A DNA stretch of 9,677 bases from GCA-003244245 sp050700495 (GTDB lineage: Bacteria > Actinomycetota > Actinomycetes > Mycobacteriales > Pseudonocardiaceae). Location: contig JBOHHF010000001.1 in assembly GCA_050700495.1 (NCBI GenBank), forward strand, positions 1 to 9,677. Reading direction: 5' to 3'. A program made the translations under genes and the position numbers. This document shows, piece by piece, positions 1-5,710 of the stretch. Below the pieces are notes generated by a model that was not told the DNA's origin, did not search any database, and saw only the letters and a program-made list of their open reading frames with translations. Position 1 is the first letter of the stretch; the number at the start of each line of letters is the position of its first letter.

Positions 1-1
1 G

Positions 2-919
2 TGGGTCAATGCCGAAGGCGAGAAGTTCTGGGTCAAATATCATTTCAAGACCGACCAGGGCGTCGAGCACTTCACCCAGGATGAGGCCGACCAGATGGCC
101 TCGATGGATACCGACTACCACCAGCGCTATCTGTACGAGCACATTGACGCAGGCAAGTACCCGAGCTGGACGCTGTACATGCAGATCATGCCCTTCGAGG
201 AGGCCGAGACCTACCGGTTCAACCCGTTCGACCTGACCAAGGTGTGGCCCCACGGCGACTACCCGCTCATTGAGGTCGGCCGGATGACGCTGGACCGCAA
301 CCCGACCGACTACCACACCGAGATCGAGCAGGCGGCCTTCGAGCCCAACAACCTCGTGCCCGGCATCGGCCCGAGCCCGGACAAGATGCTGCTGGCCCGG
401 GTCTTCGCCTACGCCGACGCCCACCGCGCCCGCATGGGCGTGAACTACAAGCAGATCCCGGTGAACGCGCCGAAGTCACCGGTGCACAGCTACAGCAAGG
501 ACGGCGCGATGCGGGTCCACAACGTGTCGGACCCGGTGTACGCGCCGAACTCCTACGGCGGTCCGAAGGCCGACACCGTGCGTTACGGCGAGCCGGCTGG
601 GTGGCACACCGACGGGGAGATGGTGCGCTGCGCCTACACCCTGCGTGCAGAGGACGACGACTGGGGTCAGGCCGGCACGATGGTTCGTGAGGTGCTCGAT
701 GACGCCGCCCGCGGGCGGTTGGTGAACAACATCGTGGGTCACCTGCTCAACGCCGTCAGCGAGCCGATCTTGCAGCGCGCGTTCGAGTACTGGCGCAATG
801 TGGACAAGGATCTCGGCGACAGGATCGAGGCGGGCGTTCGCGCCAAGCAGGGTGAGAAGGACCCGAAGGCCGCTAAGCAGGCGAATCCCGCCCGTGAATC
901 CATGCAGGCCAAGGCCTAA
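2..919 (+). CDS. katA: Monofunctional haem catalase, C-terminal part (5' end outside window)
   Basis: Decomposes hydrogen peroxide to water and oxygen in the cytoplasm. About 305 residues are present, open from the first base; a small-subunit catalase has roughly 480-500, so the N-terminal third with the catalytic His and Asn lies upstream. Visible family blocks in order are WVNAEGEKFWVKYHFKT, ETYRFNPFDLTKVWPH, DYPLIEVG, EQAAFEPNNLVPGIGPSPDKM, the haem-ligand motif RVFAYADAHRARMGVNY (proximal Tyr codon 410-412), VNAPKSPVHSYSKDG and PVYAPNSYGGP. The tail is basic and Ala/Lys-rich. The ATG at 95 lies inside a conserved block and is not the real start. A strong hairpin follows the stop, so this gene ends its transcription unit. 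The symbol is the usual one for this clade, chosen by similarity only. Confidence 0.95.
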   Translation, partial: WVNAEGEKFWVKYHFKTDQGVEHFTQDEADQMASMDTDYHQRYLYEHIDAGKYPSWTLYMQIMPFEEAETYRFNPFDLTKVWPHGDYPLIEVGRMTLDRNPTDYHTEIEQAAFEPNNLVPGIGPSPDKMLLARVFAYADAHRARMGVNYKQIPVNAPKSPVHSYSKDGAMRVHNVSDPVYAPNSYGGPKADTVRYGEPAGWHTDGEMVRCAYTLRAEDDDWGQAGTMVREVLDDAARGRLVNNIVGHLLNAVSEPILQRAFEYWRNVDKDLGDRIEAGVRAKQGEKDPKAAKQANPARESMQAKA

Positions 920-930
920 GCTTGCTGACA

Positions 931-964
931 GGGTCCGGCGCCCCCGCCGCGGGGTGCCGGACCC
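931..964 (+). terminator. Hairpin terminator of the catalase gene
   Basis: A 14-bp stem (931-944 with 951-964, one G-T wobble) closes a 6-base loop, starting 11 bases after the catalase stop. The bases that follow are TTGCGT, so there is no long U tract, as is common for actinobacterial hairpin terminators. Confidence 0.75.
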
Positions 965-990
965 TTGCGTATCCGGAACCGGCGCCGTCG

Positions 991-996
991 TAGGGT
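991..996 (+). promoter_or_regulatory. Candidate -10 box for a leaderless flavin reductase mRNA
   Basis: TAGGGT fits the actinobacterial TANNNT -10 pattern and lies 8 bases before the ATG at 1005. No Shine-Dalgarno sequence precedes that ATG, which agrees with transcription starting at or next to the start codon. No convincing -35 box is seen. Confidence 0.3.
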
Positions 997-1004
997 CGGT
1001 TGAC

Positions 1005-1574
1005 ATGGGGCTCACCGTGGTCGGCATCGGTGGTTCGATGCGTGCGGATTCGCAGTCCGAGCGGGCCCTGAACGTGGTTCTCGAAAGCGCCCGGCTCGCC
1101 GGTGCCGAGACCGTCGCGATTACCGGCGTCGACCTGGTCCTGCCGTTCTACGACCCGGCGGTGGTCGAGCGCAGCGAAGTGGCCCACCGGCTGGTGGCGG
1201 CGCTGCGGGCGGCAGACGGGGTGGTGCTGGTCTCGCCGGGTTATCACGGCACCGTCTCGGGGCTGGTGAAAAACGCGCTGGACTATGTCGAGGACCTGCG
1301 CGCCGAACCCCGGCCCTACCTGGACGGACGCGCGGTGGGCTGCGTGGCCATGGCGCTGGGCTGGCAGGCCGCGGTGACCACGCTCACCGCGTTGCGCTCG
1401 ATCGTGCACGCTCTCCGCGGCTGGCCGACGCCGTTGGGCGCAGCGCTGAACTCCGCCGAGGTGAGTTTTGACGACCACGGGGTCCCGTCCGATCCCGCGG
1501 TTGATCACACGTTGCGCACGATAGGGGAGCAGGTGGTGCAGTTCGCGCTGGATCATCGTGCTAGCCGACCCTGA
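1005..1574 (+). CDS. NADPH-dependent FMN reductase-like flavoprotein
   Basis: A 189-residue protein of the flavodoxin-like NADPH-dependent FMN reductase family. Such proteins bind FMN and pass electrons from NAD(P)H to flavin, quinones or other acceptors in the cytoplasm. The N-terminal phosphate-binding loop is GIGGSMRADSQSERAL (residues 7-22) and the second flavin-binding block is SPGYHGTVSGLVKNALDYVE (77-96). Both match the family pattern GSxRxxS and SPxYxGxxxGxLKNAxD. Length is typical. The ATG at 1005 is preferred because strand one (LTVVGIGGS) begins immediately after it. In-frame sequence further upstream would run back through the catalase end and its terminator. The gene converges on the ACT-GNAT gene with 46 bases between stops. 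Its natural electron acceptor cannot be told from the sequence. Confidence 0.88.
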   Translation: MGLTVVGIGGSMRADSQSERALNVVLESARLAGAETVAITGVDLVLPFYDPAVVERSEVAHRLVAALRAADGVVLVSPGYHGTVSGLVKNALDYVEDLRAEPRPYLDGRAVGCVAMALGWQAAVTTLTALRSIVHALRGWPTPLGAALNSAEVSFDDHGVPSDPAVDHTLRTIGEQVVQFALDHRASRP

Positions 1575-1632
1575 GCTGGACCAGGCTGAGCTAGACCAGG
1601 CTGGGCCGGGCCGCGCGGAACTAGACCAAGCT
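1573..1632. repeat. 15-bp tandem repeat between convergent genes
   Basis: Four 15-base units with consensus GAGCTRGACCAGGCT. Units one (1573-1587) and two (1588-1602) differ at one base. Unit three (1603-1617) is degenerate and unit four (1618-1632) differs at two or three positions. The array overlaps the stop codon of the flavin reductase (1572-1574) and the stop codon of the minus-strand ACT-GNAT gene (1621-1623). It fills the whole 46-base gap. A weak hairpin, ACCAAG-N5-CTTGGT (1625-1641), lies at its right edge. Confidence 0.65.
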
Positions 1633-2673
1633 GACCTTGGTGGGTGCGTTCGGATTGGGCGCCTCGGGTCGCAGAGCTGCCCGAACGTGCAATGCACCTC
1701 CTTCCAACCGGCCGCGTGGGCGCAGCCCGGCCCGGCGTAACACCCGGGTCATCGCGTGGTTTCCGACGGCCGACACCGCGGTGAGTTCGGTGAGCTGGTT
1801 GGTTCGAGCCAGTTCCACCAGCCTGCGGGTCAGCGCCGTGCCGACGCCTCGCCCCTGCCAGGCGTCCTCCACTATCAGCGCGACCTCGGCGGTGGCGGGT
1901 CCAGCGCCCACCAGGTTGGCCAGCCCGACCGCGGCACCGCCATCGGTGGTCACCGCCAGCACGCTGGTGGAGCCGTCGGCGCCCACCAGCTTCGCCAGCA
2001 CGGCCGCAGGCAACCCCGGCCTGGTGGACAGCGACCGCAGCGACCGGGTCTGCGGGGAACACCGCGCGTGCAACGCGGCTACCAGGGGCGCGTCTGCGGC
2101 CGTCGCCGCCCGCAGCACCACCTCGGAACCGTCGGTCAGCTGCACGCTGGCCCGCGGTGGCGGCAGCCTGCGCCCGCCCGAGGCGCCGGCGAGCTCGAGC
2201 AGAGCAGCAGCCTGGGAGAGCTCGGTGGCGGTGAACGGCCAGCCGCGACACAGCCGTACCCGCCCGGCGCCGGTGCCGACCTCGGTCTGATGCGCTGCGG
2301 GCGGCGAGCCTGCCCCAGCCAGCTCGGCGCGCAGCAGGACCGCCACCGCCCGCGCGGCGCTGCCCGGGTCCACTGCCACGCAGTGCGCCAGCGCCAGCGC
2401 GGTGCTCACCGGATCGGCCAGTGCCTGCGCGTCAGCCTGCACCACCACGGTGGCGCGGAACCCGGCTGCCTCCACGACCTCCACCAGCGTCGGTACCGAG
2501 AGTTGTGACGGCACCCGGACCAGTAGCTCGTCTGTCACCGCACCGTCGTGCGCCGGTTCGCCGACGACGTGCAGTGAGACGATGTTGGCCCCGCAGCCCC
2601 CGACCGCCGCCGCTAGCGCGCCCAACTGGCCGGGTTGATCGGCCACATCGACGTGCAGCCGCCATAGGGTCAC
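1621..2673 (-). CDS. ACT domain-GNAT acetyltransferase fusion
   Basis: A 350-residue two-domain protein. Residues about 3-75 form an ACT domain (LWRLHVDVADQPGQLGAL, then ANIVSLHVV), a small-molecule, usually amino-acid, sensor fold. A poorly conserved middle of about 100 residues follows. Residues about 184-332 form a GNAT domain with acetyl-CoA loop EDAWQGRGVGTALTRRL (QGRGVG at 273-278) and the later block AVGNHAMTRVLRRAGL. ACT-GNAT fusions are known in actinobacteria as protein lysine acetyltransferases whose activity is set by amino acids, for example acting on acetyl-CoA synthetase; that role is inferred here. The GTG at 2671-2673 is chosen because AGGAGGT lies 7 bases before it, whereas an earlier GTG at 2680-2682 overlaps that site. 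The gene lies 78 bases after the S9 peptidase stop, with a possible promoter between. Confidence 0.85.
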   Translation of the reverse strand: MTLWRLHVDVADQPGQLGALAAAVGGCGANIVSLHVVGEPAHDGAVTDELLVRVPSQLSVPTLVEVVEAAGFRATVVVQADAQALADPVSTALALAHCVAVDPGSAARAVAVLLRAELAGAGSPPAAHQTEVGTGAGRVRLCRGWPFTATELSQAAALLELAGASGGRRLPPPRASVQLTDGSEVVLRAATAADAPLVAALHARCSPQTRSLRSLSTRPGLPAAVLAKLVGADGSTSVLAVTTDGGAAVGLANLVGAGPATAEVALIVEDAWQGRGVGTALTRRLVELARTNQLTELTAVSAVGNHAMTRVLRRAGLRPRGRLEGGALHVRAALRPEAPNPNAPTKVSLV

Positions 2674-2680
2674 GGTGACC

Positions 2681-2687
2681 ACCTCCT
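2681..2687 (-). promoter_or_regulatory. Ribosome binding site that decides the ACT-GNAT start
   Basis: On the minus strand this reads AGGAGGT, a near-perfect Shine-Dalgarno sequence, 7 bases before the GTG at 2671-2673. It overlaps the alternative GTG at 2680-2682, so that start would have no usable site. Confidence 0.7.
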
Positions 2688-2706
2688 GGCCTAGCGTCCG
2701 TGCGGA

Positions 2707-2735
2707 GCGTTACCCCCAGATTGACTAAGGGTAAA
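2707..2735 (-). promoter_or_regulatory. Candidate promoter of the ACT-GNAT gene with inverted repeat
   Basis: On the minus strand TTTACC (2730-2735) and TAACGC (2707-2712) are separated by exactly 17 bases, an acceptable if weak -35/-10 pair. An inverted repeat TTACCC-N13-GGGTAA (2710-2715 and 2729-2734 on the plus strand) places one arm on each box. It could be an operator or a weak hairpin after the S9 gene. This is pattern evidence only. Confidence 0.3.
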
Positions 2736-2751
2736 GTTCACCGTCGCGCCA

Positions 2752-4620
2752 TCAGACCGCTGAAAGCGTTGCCGTGGCGAGCACCTCGCGAACGAACGCG
2801 ACCTCCGCAGCGACGTGCCGCATTGTCTCGGCCACCACCAGCGAACCATGCCCCGCGTCGTAACGGTAGGAGTGGTACGGCTTGTTCAACTCGGCGAGCC
2901 GGGCGAGGTAGTTGTCGACCTGACGGATCGGGCAGCGCGAGTCGTTCTCCCCGGCCAGTATGAGGACCGGGACGGCAACGTCTGCCGCGTAGCAGATCGG
3001 GGACGACGCGCGGTAGCTTTCGGGAAGCTCCTCGGGGGAGCCACCGAACAGGGCCCGGTCAAACGATCGCAGCGGTTCCATCTCGTCGGCGTAGGCGGTT
3101 ACGTAGTCGGCCACCGGAACCCCGGCGACTCCCGCCGCCCAACGCTTCGGTTGAGTCCCGAGGGCGAGCAGGGCGAGGTAACCGCCCCACGACCAGCCCT
3201 CCACCACGCATGCGGCGGGGTCGGCGAATCCGGAGGACACTGCCCAGTCGTGTACGGCCGCGACATCCTCCAGCTCGGTGAGCCCCGGCCGGCCCTCGAT
3301 CGCGTCCCGCCACGCCGAGCCGTATCCGGTGGACCCGCGGTAGTTGACGTGCGCGACGGCGAATCCGGCGTCCAGCCAGAGCGCCCGGAATGCGGAGAAG
3401 CGGTCCTCGTCGGCCGCCTGCGGCCCGCCGTGCAGCAGGAACACCGTCGGCAGTGAACCCGGAGGGGCGCCCGCCGGGCGGGCCACCAGGGCGTGCACAT
3501 TCCCTTGCGGGGTTGGTACGAATTGGTCCGCCAGGGGTTCGGATCGGGGGGCCGGCGCGCCTTGGGGATGCAGCAGCACTCGGCCGGTGCCGTCGGCGTG
3601 CAGGGCGCGGATCACGGGCGGCTCGGCGGCGCAGGACCAAGCGTACTCCACGGTGCCGTCCGGCCGCACCCCTGCGTCGCCGATCGTGCCGGTCGGGGTG
3701 TCGAGCGCGGTGAGCTCCCCGGTGGCCAGGTCGTAGCGGTGCAGCGTGGAGCGGGCGCAGTGCCGGTGCAGGACAAGGAGCGCGGCACCGTCGGGATACC
3801 AGTCTGCGATCACCTCGCCGGGCAACTCCAGCGTGAGCTCGGTCTCGGTGTCCGCCGCGACGTCCCAGATCAGCAGTTCCGCCCGGCTGCGCCGCTCGTG
3901 GGTGAGCAGCAGCCTGGTGTCGCCCTCGATGGGGGAGAAGCCCAGCACATTCAGGCCCTTGCCGGGACCATCCCCTTTCTCCGCGACTGCCGTGCCGGTG
4001 GCGCCTTGATCGGCGTCGAGCACCCGGACTGCGGGATGGCGGGAGTCACCATGCTCGGAGTGCATGATCGCAAGCAGTTGCTCGTCCCGGGACAGTGCCC
4101 CCACCTCGGCGTCGTGCTCGCTGCGATAGACGACGTCGGCGAGCGTGCCGTCCCGGGAGATCCACACCGTGGTGCCCTCGTCGGTGGAGGCCCCGACGGC
4201 CACGCTGCGCCGGCCGATGTCCAGCCCGGCGGGGTAGCCGGGCTCGGCGCCCACAACGGCCGGCTGCGGCGGCTCGTCGGTGGGTCGCCCGGCGAACGGC
4301 TCGGTCACCCAGCTGCCGAACTCGTCGCCGTCGTTGTCGGCGAACCACCACACCTGCTCACCGTCGGGCGTCACGGTGCCGGTGTGGGTACCGTTCGGTC
4401 GGTCGGTGACCTGCCGGTGCGTACCGGTGACACGGTCCCAGGCGTAGGTCTCCCAGGTGCCCGACGCGTTGGAGGAGTAGAGGCAGCGATCCGGGGCGTC
4501 TCGGGCCCACTGCGGCAGGCTGATCAGGGGTGCGGTGAACCGGGCGCGCCAACGGGCTTCCGCATCCGGATCGTCGAACAGGCTGTCAGGGACGGTCGCC
4601 GAATGCTGTGATGCGCTCAC
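2752..4620 (-). CDS. S9 family (prolyl oligopeptidase-like) serine peptidase
   Basis: A 622-residue protein. Residues about 20-360 carry the beta-propeller pattern of repeated D-G and W-rich blades (for example LYSSNASGTWETYAWD and VTPDGEQVWWFADNDGDEFGSW). Residues about 370-622 form the alpha/beta-hydrolase domain: HGGP (from 397), NYRGSTGYG, nucleophile block GWSWGGY (Ser 477), GENDSRCP (Asp 560) and DAGHGS (His 591). The full Ser-Asp-His triad is present, so an active peptidase or acylaminoacyl-peptidase is likely; no signal peptide is seen, so it should be cytoplasmic. The GTG at 4618-4620 is preferred over an ATG at 4722. The latter would overlap the MarR gene and add a 34-residue basic stretch unlike the family. 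The gene lies 53 bases after the MarR stop and may be co-transcribed with it or read from its own leaderless promoter. Confidence 0.92.
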   Translation of the reverse strand: MSASQHSATVPDSLFDDPDAEARWRARFTAPLISLPQWARDAPDRCLYSSNASGTWETYAWDRVTGTHRQVTDRPNGTHTGTVTPDGEQVWWFADNDGDEFGSWVTEPFAGRPTDEPPQPAVVGAEPGYPAGLDIGRRSVAVGASTDEGTTVWISRDGTLADVVYRSEHDAEVGALSRDEQLLAIMHSEHGDSRHPAVRVLDADQGATGTAVAEKGDGPGKGLNVLGFSPIEGDTRLLLTHERRSRAELLIWDVAADTETELTLELPGEVIADWYPDGAALLVLHRHCARSTLHRYDLATGELTALDTPTGTIGDAGVRPDGTVEYAWSCAAEPPVIRALHADGTGRVLLHPQGAPAPRSEPLADQFVPTPQGNVHALVARPAGAPPGSLPTVFLLHGGPQAADEDRFSAFRALWLDAGFAVAHVNYRGSTGYGSAWRDAIEGRPGLTELEDVAAVHDWAVSSGFADPAACVVEGWSWGGYLALLALGTQPKRWAAGVAGVPVADYVTAYADEMEPLRSFDRALFGGSPEELPESYRASSPICYAADVAVPVLILAGENDSRCPIRQVDNYLARLAELNKPYHSYRYDAGHGSLVVAETMRHVAAEVAFVREVLATATLSAV

Positions 4621-4626
4621 CCCCCG

Positions 4627-4632
4627 ATAGTG
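4627..4632 (-). promoter_or_regulatory. Candidate -10 box for a leaderless S9 peptidase mRNA
   Basis: CACTAT on the minus strand has the key A and T of a -10 box and is followed by six bases (CGGGGG) and then the GTG start. This spacing would put the transcript start on the start codon. The G run could instead serve as a poor ribosome binding site. Confidence 0.25.
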
Positions 4633-4640
4633 CCGCACCT

Positions 4641-4661
4641 TGCTTGTTCGATGCTTGTTCG
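4641..4661. repeat. Two direct 10-bp repeats, one helical turn apart
   Basis: TGCTTGTTCG occurs perfectly at 4641-4650 and 4652-4661, an 11-bp period that places both copies on nearly the same face of the helix. They lie between the MarR stop and the S9 peptidase start, in the -35 region of the possible S9 promoter. This arrangement suits a regulator binding as adjacent protomers, but no protein can be assigned. Confidence 0.7.
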
Positions 4662-4673
4662 AGGCCCGGCCGA

Positions 4674-5093
4674 CTACCGGGCGAGCCGGCGTGTCGTGTC
4701 CTTGAGTACCTCGGTGAGGCAACGCTGCGCCACGTTGCCCATGCTGTTCAGCACTACTTGCAGCTGCCGTGCGGTGTTCAGGTCGATTTTGCCGATCATG
4801 GTTGCTGCGGTGTGGGTCAAGGCGAGCAGCACGCGTCGAAGGTCCTCCGGATCCGGCGAGCGGCTGACAAGTCCGGCCCGGCTGAGCCGATCGACCATCG
4901 CGCAGGTGGCCGGTGGTCGGGTGCCCAAGGCATGGGACAACGCGATCAGCGTGACGGGAGCCTTCGCGCTGATGAAGTGCAGCGCGATCAGCTGGGCCAG
5001 GGTCAGCTCACTGCTTGCCCAGGCGGCCGGGCGGGACGCCACCATCCCGCGTAGGTAACCGGCGAGCCAGCGGGCGTCCTCTGCCGTCACCAT
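4674..5093 (-). CDS. MarR family transcriptional regulator
   Basis: A 139-residue winged helix-turn-helix repressor-type protein. The DNA-binding core is about residues 30-95: LTLAQLIALHFI, then the helix pair VTLIALSHALG and RPPATCAMVDRLSRAGLV (recognition helix), then the wing SRSPDPEDLRRVLLALT, whose DPxDxRR pattern is a MarR hallmark. Flanking helices for dimerisation are present at both ends and the length is normal for the family. The ATG at 5091-5093 is preferred. The alternative ATG at 5207 would add 38 residues and lies inside a good -10 box (TAATGT). The preferred start overlaps the stop of a short leader frame with a strong ribosome binding site. The gene is divergent from the glyoxalase remnant and upstream of the S9 peptidase. 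Its effector is unknown. Confidence 0.85.
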   Translation of the reverse strand: MVTAEDARWLAGYLRGMVASRPAAWASSELTLAQLIALHFISAKAPVTLIALSHALGTRPPATCAMVDRLSRAGLVSRSPDPEDLRRVLLALTHTAATMIGKIDLNTARQLQVVLNSMGNVAQRCLTEVLKDTTRRLAR

Positions 5094-5131
5094 CGACGGC
5101 CTGTCCCCGGGCCGACCGACCAGCTGTTCAT
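5087..5131 (-). CDS. Possible 14-residue leader peptide overlapping the MarR start
   Basis: An ATG at 5129-5131 lies 8 bases after GAGGGAGG (5140-5147 on the minus strand), the best ribosome binding site near the MarR gene. It opens a frame for MNSWSVGPGTGRRW that ends in TGA at 5087-5089. The stop overlaps the MarR ATG (ATGGTGA), the classical layout for translational coupling. No independent evidence of expression exists. The alternative is that the ribosome binding site is fortuitous within a longer MarR frame starting at 5207. Confidence 0.35.
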   Translation of the reverse strand: MNSWSVGPGTGRRW

Positions 5132-5203
5132 CGGTATGACCTCCCTCGTTCGGCAATCCTTCATGGAACCAACGAAAGCAGTCCGACGCAACTGGTGGCC
5201 GTA

Positions 5204-5220
5204 ACATTAGGCCTGGCTAA
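5204..5220 (-). promoter_or_regulatory. Candidate MarR promoter and divergent operator
   Basis: The minus strand carries TAATGT (5204-5209), a good -10 box for the MarR transcript, with no clear -35 box. It overlaps an inverted repeat TTAG-N6-CTAA (5207-5220) between the MarR gene and the divergent glyoxalase remnant. MarR proteins usually repress their own divergent promoter region through such palindromes, so autoregulation here is plausible, but the arms are only 4 bp. Confidence 0.35.
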
Positions 5221-5240
5221 CCTGCGGAACGCCGGCACCG

Positions 5241-5246
5241 TAGCCT
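5241..5246 (+). promoter_or_regulatory. -10 box before the glyoxalase remnant (leaderless)
   Basis: TAGCCT fits TANNNT and is followed by exactly six bases and then the GTG at 5253. This is the spacing expected when the transcript begins at the start codon. No ribosome binding site precedes that GTG. The -35 region is poor. Confidence 0.35.
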
Positions 5247-5252
5247 CAGGTC

Positions 5253-5411
5253 GTGGCTTTTCAGGTCGACCGAGTGATCCCCGTCCTCCGCATCTTCGAC
5301 GTCACGAAGGCACAGGAGTTCTACGTCGCGGCGAGCGGCGTCCGCGAGCTGCACGGCGAGCTGCAGGCCGCGCTCGACCGCCCAGCGAAGTCTTTGATGT
5401 ACCTACGCTAA
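5253..5411 (+). pseudogene. Glyoxalase-superfamily protein remnant with internal deletion
   Basis: The GTG at 5253 opens a 52-residue frame. The first 25 or so residues, MAFQVDRVIPVLRIFDVTKA followed by QEFYV, match the start of small glyoxalase/bleomycin-resistance-like proteins of about 120 residues (typical start IPVLRIFDxxKAxEFYV). The next segment, SGVRELHGELQAAL, resembles a block that in full-length relatives occurs about 60-70 residues later. The central metal-binding region is therefore missing, as is the C-terminal strand ending in a GNxLRF-type motif. The frame stays open until TAA at 5409-5411, which lies in the loop of the toxin-antitoxin operator. I infer an in-frame deletion plus 3' truncation. 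A functional glyoxalase fold is not possible at this length. The start is intact and divergent from MarR, suggesting the ancestral gene was a MarR target. Confidence 0.7.
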
Positions 5412-5422
5412 GTAGGTACATT
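5394..5422 (+). promoter_or_regulatory. Toxin-antitoxin promoter with embedded operator palindrome
   Basis: TTGATG (5394-5399) and TACATT (5417-5422) are separated by exactly 17 bases, and the -10 box is followed by six bases and the antitoxin ATG at 5429, so the mRNA is probably leaderless. Inside lies a perfect inverted repeat, ATGTACCTAC (5397-5406) and GTAGGTACAT (5412-5421), with a 5-base loop. It spans from the -35 box to the -10 box, where bound antitoxin or antitoxin-toxin complex would block RNA polymerase. The palindrome is directly seen; autoregulation is inferred from the family. Confidence 0.7.
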
Positions 5423-5428
5423 GGTTGT

Positions 5429-5710
5429 ATGGAAACCATCGGCTTGCGAGAACTCAACCAAAACCCGTCCAAGGTGGTCGCGAGAGTCCGCGCCGGAGTC
5501 TCGCTCATCGTTACCGATCGGGGCAAACCGGTGCTGCGCATGGTTCCCGAGACCGAGCACCTGAGCACGCTCCAGCAGATGATCGCAGCCGGCGAGGCCA
5601 AGTCCCCTGTCGAACATGGCATGCCCGAGCTGATCCACGACCTCGCACCAGGTGTCGAGAGCCTGGCCGACCTCGTTGTCGCCGACCGGGACAAGGAACG
5701 TAACCGTTGA
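5429..5710 (+). CDS. Phd/YefM-type antitoxin of a type II toxin-antitoxin module
   Basis: A 93-residue protein. Residues 1-40 form the Phd/YefM DNA-binding domain: METIGLRELNQNPSKVVARV, then a basic hairpin with SLIVTDRGKPVLRMVP, all hallmarks of this family. The acidic, flexible C-terminal half (about 45-93) would wrap around and inhibit the PIN toxin encoded next. It should also bind the palindrome just upstream to repress its own operon, more strongly when complexed with toxin. No ribosome binding site is present before the ATG, which agrees with the leaderless promoter. The stop overlaps the toxin start by four bases, a coupling that keeps antitoxin synthesis ahead of toxin. Confidence 0.9.
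   Translation: METIGLRELNQNPSKVVARVRAGVSLIVTDRGKPVLRMVPETEHLSTLQQMIAAGEAKSPVEHGMPELIHDLAPGVESLADLVVADRDKERNR

Noticed and set aside
873..1697. Minus-strand open frame opposite the flavin reductase
   Set aside because: The plus-strand frame carries clear flavin-binding motifs; the minus frame has none and ends across the repeat and the next gene.
1558..1740. Plus-strand frame with four ELDQA-like five-residue repeats, resembling a pentapeptide-repeat protein
   Set aside because: The repeats are only a translation of the 15-bp DNA tandem repeat. The frame continues antisense through the ACT-GNAT gene and has no ribosome binding site.
3493..4611. A 372-codon plus-strand open frame opposite the S9 peptidase gene
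   Set aside because: It is antisense to a gene with a complete catalytic triad, has Gly/Arg/Pro-rich low-information composition and no motif. Long antisense frames are expected at this GC content.
4621..4722. N-terminal extension of the S9 peptidase to an ATG at 4722
   Set aside because: It would overlap the MarR gene and add a basic, low-complexity stretch; the GTG at 4620 fits the family start better.
5205..5207. ATG at 5207 as the MarR start
   Set aside because: It lies inside a good -10 box (TAATGT) and adds 38 residues not typical for the family, without a ribosome binding site. It is not fully excluded.
5302..5694. Minus-strand open frame opposite the antitoxin gene
   Set aside because: The plus strand has an unmistakable Phd-type antitoxin; the antisense frame has no motif.
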